Both the position numbers and the translations under genes were made by a program. Under the pieces are notes generated by a model. The model did no database searches and was not told where the DNA came from. It was given only the letters and a program-made list of their open reading frames with translations. Below, one piece after another: positions 60,891 through 64,000 of a stretch of DNA of 64,000 nucleotides. Position 1 is the stretch's first letter, and every line of letters begins with the position of its first letter. The DNA comes from Brevibacillus sp. (lineage in GTDB: Bacteria > Bacillota > Bacilli > Brevibacillales > Brevibacillaceae). Location: contig JACDOF010000001.1 in the NCBI GenBank assembly GCA_017656235.1, positions 1 through 64,000 of the forward strand, written 5' to 3'.

Positions 60891-60930
60891 TGACCAAATG
60901 ACCAAATGACCAAAATAATTGATTTGGTCA
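60891..60930. promoter_or_regulatory. Operator repeats of the TetR/ABC operon
   Basis: TGACCAAA occurs three times in tandem at 60891, 60899 and 60907, and its inverse TTTGGTCA at 60923-60930. The last pair forms an 8-8-8 palindrome around the likely promoter. This should be the binding site of the adjacent TetR protein. Confidence 0.6.
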
Positions 60931-61042
60931 AATAGTATCAGGATTGCTTAGCGAAGTCAAGGACGGTCGGGAGAAATCAGCTCGTCGATGCTCAACAATA
61001 TCGAAACCGAATGCAACAACGAATCTCTGTAGAGGAAAACGC

Positions 61043-61083
61043 AAACAGGCGTGTGATCCAACTGTGGATTCACACGCCTGTTT
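61043..61083 (-). terminator. Terminator overlapping the end of the YczE-like gene
   Basis: On the minus strand AAACAGGCGTGTGA pairs with TCACACGCCTGTTT, a 14-bp stem that includes the stop codon, with an inner ATCCA/TGGAT pairing. The tail TTTGCGTTTTCC is moderately T-rich. Confidence 0.7.
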
Positions 61084-61711
61084 CCTGCGACGGCATGCCT
61101 TCTGACCGTTTGAAATATCTCTGCTCGAACCGGGCGACGTACGGCATGAATAACTTGATGATGGCGCCTGTGCAAAGAGCATTCACAATGGTACCGATGC
61201 CGATGGGGCCGTGAAACAGCAGGGCCAGAAAGACAAGGATAAGGCTGATGACGGCTCTTGAAGCCGCTACATTCCAACCGGTTAACTCTCTAACCACCAG
61301 CATCGAGCGATCCATTGGATTGGGGGCGAAGTTGGCCTGTAAGTTGATCGCGATGCCCATTCCTCCGAGTATGGTGCCAAGACCTAGAACAACGATTTGA
61401 GCAAAAATCGTCTCGGGCCGAATCCAGTCGCCCATGACGAACAGCCAGAAGTCGATGGAGACTCCGGTAATCAAAGACGTCAGCAGGGCAAAGTATTCCG
61501 GCCGCTGCCGCTGTGCGTACGCATTGCAGAGGACCATTGCCAAACCGACAACGATTTCCCAACTTCCAATGGTAAGGCCGAATGTTTTGTACAGGCCCAC
61601 AAGAAGGGCGTCAAAAGGAGAGGCCCCCATCTGGGATTGTATGGTTAGCGCAATGCCCAACGTAAGAATCAGGATACCTGCCGCATAAAACAGGAACCGT
61701 TGTTTTGTCAC
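61070..61711 (-). CDS. YczE/YitT-like membrane protein
   Basis: A 213-residue protein with five or six membrane helices. Segments such as QSQMGASPFDALLVGLYKTFG and ITGVSIDFWLFVMGDW resemble the YczE/YyaS/YitT membrane families of Bacilli. The function is unknown; some members affect secretion or lipopeptide production. GTG 61711 follows AGGAGGGA by eight bases. It stands alone between the TetR operon and the GntR operon. Confidence 0.78.
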   Translation of the reverse strand: MTKQRFLFYAAGILILTLGIALTIQSQMGASPFDALLVGLYKTFGLTIGSWEIVVGLAMVLCNAYAQRQRPEYFALLTSLITGVSIDFWLFVMGDWIRPETIFAQIVVLGLGTILGGMGIAINLQANFAPNPMDRSMLVVRELTGWNVAASRAVISLILVFLALLFHGPIGIGTIVNALCTGAIIKLFMPYVARFEQRYFKRSEGMPSQETGV

Positions 61712-61762
61712 ATTTCTTTCCCTCCTGTAACGAAAAAGCGGCCTGAAGAGATGCATAACCCT

Positions 61763-61829
61763 TTTGCCTGATGATCGTCAGGCAAAGTATCTCACGTTTT
61801 CCCGATCCATTCAAGCATGCTTGGATCGG
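61763..61829. repeat. Inverted repeats in the divergent intergenic region
   Basis: TTTGCCTGA (61763-61771) pairs with TCAGGCAAA (61778-61786). CCGATCCA (61802-61809) pairs with TGGATCGG (61822-61829), enclosing the palindrome CAAGCATGCTTG. They lie in the 277-base gap between the YczE-like gene and the GntR gene; I see no coding there. Confidence 0.5.
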
Positions 61830-61897
61830 TCGAACTTTTCCGGCATCCTGACGATTATAACGGTGCTTTTCCAAACGACAAAAAATATCGAATTGTA

Positions 61898-61926
61898 TTG
61901 ACAATTGTGGTGTAGACGATTATATT
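61898..61926 (+). promoter_or_regulatory. sigmaA promoter of the GntR-DUF2848 operon
   Basis: TTGACA (61898-61903) and TATATT (61921-61926) are 17 bases apart, a near-perfect vegetative promoter. The operator at 61929-61954 covers the predicted start. Confidence 0.85.
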
Positions 61927-61928
61927 CT

Positions 61929-61954
61929 GAGGTATATGGTATACCAGATACCTC
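61929..61954. promoter_or_regulatory. GntR operator palindrome at the transcription start
   Basis: Outer arms GAGGTAT (61929-61935) and ATACCTC (61948-61954) share one centre with the perfect inner palindrome TGGTATACCA (61937-61946). One base pair mismatches between them. Its length and position suit a FadR-type GntR dimer repressing its own promoter. Confidence 0.7.
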
Positions 61955-61988
61955 ATACCACATACCTTACACCAATATGAGGGTGATC

Positions 61989-62645
61989 ATGATGGCTTTT
62001 TCCAAAATCGAACAACCCCAACTGTTCAAACAACAAGTTTACGAGGAGATTAAAAACGCGATCATCAATCACCAGATTCTCCCGGGTGAACCGCTGTATG
62101 AGCGGAACTTGAGTGAAAGCCTGGGAATCAGCCGTACGCCGATTCGGGAAGCCATTCAGCAGCTGGAACTGGAAGGGTGGGTCAAGTCGATACCGCGAAA
62201 GGGCACCTTTGTCAACAACATCTCGGAAAAAGACGTAGAAGAGGTGCTGCAGTTACGCCGTGCGATTGAGGGACTGGTCATGGAACTGCTGATTCCGACG
62301 ATTACAGACGAGCAGTTGGAAAAGGTGGAGCAAATCTATTTTTCCCAATCCGCACAGCGGGAGGACAACAAGCGCTTTATCGCCATTGACAAGGATTTCC
62401 ATAATTACCTAGCTGAATTGAGCGGGAACAGTCGGGTTGTACAGTTGATGCAGACCATCAGCGATCAGATGCGATGGTTCGGAATTCGCGCCTTGAATCA
62501 GTTGGGGCGGGCGGAACAGACGCTGCGGGAACACGAAATGATCCTGACGGCTCTGAAAAAACGCGATCTGGCAGCGGCCAAAGAAGCCATCTTCACCCAT
62601 ATTGAACATACGCGAATCGCGGTGCGAAAAAGTCTACAAACGTGA
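61989..62645 (+). CDS. GntR/FadR-family transcriptional regulator
   Basis: The 218-residue regulator has a winged-helix (LSESLGISRTPIREAIQQLE near residues 42-61) and a C-terminal FCD domain with His ligands (FHNYLAELSG, REHEMIL, IEHTRIA). It heads an operon with DUF2848 and an amidase and has its own palindromic operator. Paired ATGs at 61989 and 61992 follow GAGGGTG; either may be used. Confidence 0.9.
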   Translation: MMAFSKIEQPQLFKQQVYEEIKNAIINHQILPGEPLYERNLSESLGISRTPIREAIQQLELEGWVKSIPRKGTFVNNISEKDVEEVLQLRRAIEGLVMELLIPTITDEQLEKVEQIYFSQSAQREDNKRFIAIDKDFHNYLAELSGNSRVVQLMQTISDQMRWFGIRALNQLGRAEQTLREHEMILTALKKRDLAAAKEAIFTHIEHTRIAVRKSLQT

Positions 62646-62658
62646 GCAGGAGGACAGC

Positions 62659-63345
62659 ATGATACACAAAATTGTAAGCGTTCAACCCCGCTGCGGCGAA
62701 AGCCAGGAGATGGAGATTCAGATCGAGCGGGTACTTGTCGTCGGGTACGGAGGAAGAGACATGCAGAAAGTCATGGAACATATCCATGAGCTCGCCGAGA
62801 TCGGGGTGGCGCCGCCGAGTACCATTCCGGCACTCTACCCGCAGCCGCTCACCGGCTTGTGCTTCGATTCGTCCATTACCGTAAGCGGCAGGCAGACGTC
62901 AGGTGAGGCGGAGTACGTTTTGTTTCACAACGGTGAAGAGTGGCTGGTCACGGTTGGCAGCGATCACACAGACCGTCAGGTGGAAAAAGCGGACATCCAG
63001 AAGTCCAAGGAGATTTGTCCCAAACCGCTGGCCAGTACGTTCTGGAGGTTAACGGACCTGGAGGATCACTGGGACCAGTTGATGCTCCGCTGCTGGGTGA
63101 CCGACGCGTCGGGCAGAAGGCTGTATCAAGAGCACGATTTGACCGCTCTGCTTCCGGTCTCGCAGCTGCTGGCCAAGCTGGACGAATTCGGCTGCAAGGA
63201 TTTGAAGAACACAGTGATCTTCTCCGGCACGGTTCCAACGCTGGAGGGGTTCGTTTACGGAGACAGGTATGAGCTGGAACTGGCCGACCCGGTTTTACAG
63301 CGGTCGATTACGATGACTTATTCAGTAGAAGTAAAGGAGGGGTAA
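62659..63345 (+). CDS. DUF2848 family protein
   Basis: A 228-residue protein matching the DUF2848 family by its opening VVGYGGRDMQKVMEHIHELAE and the VGSDHTDRQVEKADIQKSKE block (GSDHTDR near residue 101). These resemble fumarylacetoacetate hydrolase-like folds, and a metal site is plausible, but no reaction is established that I know of. The ATG follows AGGAGGA. It lies 13 bases after the GntR gene and 3 bases before an amidase gene, so the two enzymes probably work on the same compound. Confidence 0.8.
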   Translation: MIHKIVSVQPRCGESQEMEIQIERVLVVGYGGRDMQKVMEHIHELAEIGVAPPSTIPALYPQPLTGLCFDSSITVSGRQTSGEAEYVLFHNGEEWLVTVGSDHTDRQVEKADIQKSKEICPKPLASTFWRLTDLEDHWDQLMLRCWVTDASGRRLYQEHDLTALLPVSQLLAKLDEFGCKDLKNTVIFSGTVPTLEGFVYGDRYELELADPVLQRSITMTYSVEVKEG

Positions 63346-63348
63346 TCT

Positions 63349-64000
63349 ATGAAAATCGCGTTGATTCAAATGGATGTGAAGATTGGTGAACCCGAGGTCA
63401 ATTTCGCCCATGCGCAGCGGCTGGTAGAGCAAGCGGCCGCGGGCAAACCCGACCTGATCGTGCTGCCGGAGATGTGGAACACCGGATACGCCTTGGAACA
63501 AGCAAAGGAACTGGCCGACGTGGACGGGCGGCGGACGCGGGAATTGTTTTCCCGATTGGCCCGTGACTGCCAGTCCACCATCGTCGCCGGCAGCGTATTG
63601 TATCGCGATTCGCAAGCAGACGAAATCACCAACACGATGCTGGTATTCAACCGGCAGGGACAGGAAGTGGTTCAGTACAACAAACTTCACCTGTTTCGCC
63701 TGATGGACGAGCACCTGTACCTGACGGCGGGCAACTCCGTTCAAGGGTTTGAACTGGACGGAGTGAGATTTGGCGTGATGATCTGCTACGACCTGCGCTT
63801 CCCGCAGCTTTCCCGCAAGCTGGTGCAGCAAGGAGCCAAGGTGTTGATCAACGTGGCACAGTGGCCGACGGCGCGCGTCGATCATTGGCAGACACTGCTG
63901 CAAGCGCGGGCGATTGAAAACCAGTCGTACATGATCGCGGTGAACCGCTGTGGCGAAAGCCGCGGTACGGCTTTTCCCGGCAGTTCGATGGTGATAGATC
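63349..64000 (+). CDS. Carbon-nitrogen hydrolase, 5' part (runs off the window)
   Basis: The first 217 codons of a nitrilase-superfamily amidase. The catalytic triad is visible: Glu in VLPEMWNTGYA, Lys in YNKLHLFRLMDE, and Cys in GVMICYDLRFPQL. The RLMDEH segment resembles omega-amidase-like members. AAAGGAGGGG lies just upstream of the ATG. The open frame continues to the last base with no stop, so the 3' end is missing here. Confidence 0.88.
   Translation, partial: MKIALIQMDVKIGEPEVNFAHAQRLVEQAAAGKPDLIVLPEMWNTGYALEQAKELADVDGRRTRELFSRLARDCQSTIVAGSVLYRDSQADEITNTMLVFNRQGQEVVQYNKLHLFRLMDEHLYLTAGNSVQGFELDGVRFGVMICYDLRFPQLSRKLVQQGAKVLINVAQWPTARVDHWQTLLQARAIENQSYMIAVNRCGESRGTAFPGSSMVID

Noticed and set aside
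1-64000. CRISPR arrays, rRNA or tRNA genes
   Set aside because: No regularly spaced direct repeats and no cloverleaf or rRNA-like stretches were noticed on either strand.

Overview
The window looks like chromosomal DNA of an aerobic or facultative Gram-positive bacterium of the order Bacillales. The signs are strong GGAGG-type ribosome binding sites, frequent TTG/GTG starts, CcpA-type cre boxes, a B12 riboswitch ahead of a class I ribonucleotide reductase, an EtfAB:quinone oxidoreductase, and lipoprotein signals typical of Firmicutes. The species cannot be fixed from sequence alone. There are 48 intact or partial protein genes and four or more gene remnants. I see no rRNA, tRNA or CRISPR.

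Layout. (1) 1-10.5 kb is a scarred defence region: an IS21-type end, the 3' end of an IS3-family transposase and a LexA-like pseudogene, then a complete type I Wadjet system (jetABCD), then a compact HIT / MazG-like / PLD-helicase set that may be a second defence module. (2) 10.5-32.4 kb is a fatty-acid-like catabolic region: etfBA, the EtfAB:quinone oxidoreductase, a chemoreceptor, a CBS-PAS-AAA+ sigma54 activator, and a 12-kb operon with CoA-transferase, beta-oxidation enzymes, a tripartite tricarboxylate transporter and an unassigned permease. A mosaic of decayed genes (acyl-CoA dehydrogenase, sigma54-activator and acyl-CoA synthetase fragments) sits inside it. (3) 32.6-42.3 kb is a complete glucuronate-to-KDPG pathway with a GntR regulator and a TRAP transporter. 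(4) 42.4-46.1 kb is nrdAB under a cobalamin riboswitch. (5) 46.1-56.6 kb is a GABA / guanidino-compound catabolic cluster with two transporters and an unusual AAA+ regulator that lacks the sigma54 contact loop. (6) 56.7-64 kb holds a tartrate/D-malate dehydrogenase, an ABC-2 exporter with its TetR regulator, a YczE-like membrane protein, and a GntR-DUF2848-amidase operon that runs off the window.

How it fits together. Five -24/-12 (sigma54) promoters with the invariant GG-N10-GC spacing lie ahead of etfBA, the quinone oxidoreductase, a decayed acyl-CoA dehydrogenase, the chemoreceptor and the CoA-transferase operon. A recurring palindrome GATGCA-N4-nnCATC, partly in 20-bp tandem, lies upstream of two of these promoters and is a good candidate for the activator's enhancer site. 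The inferred picture is one local regulon that couples chemotaxis, uptake, CoA activation, beta-oxidation and electron delivery to quinone for an unidentified carboxylic acid.
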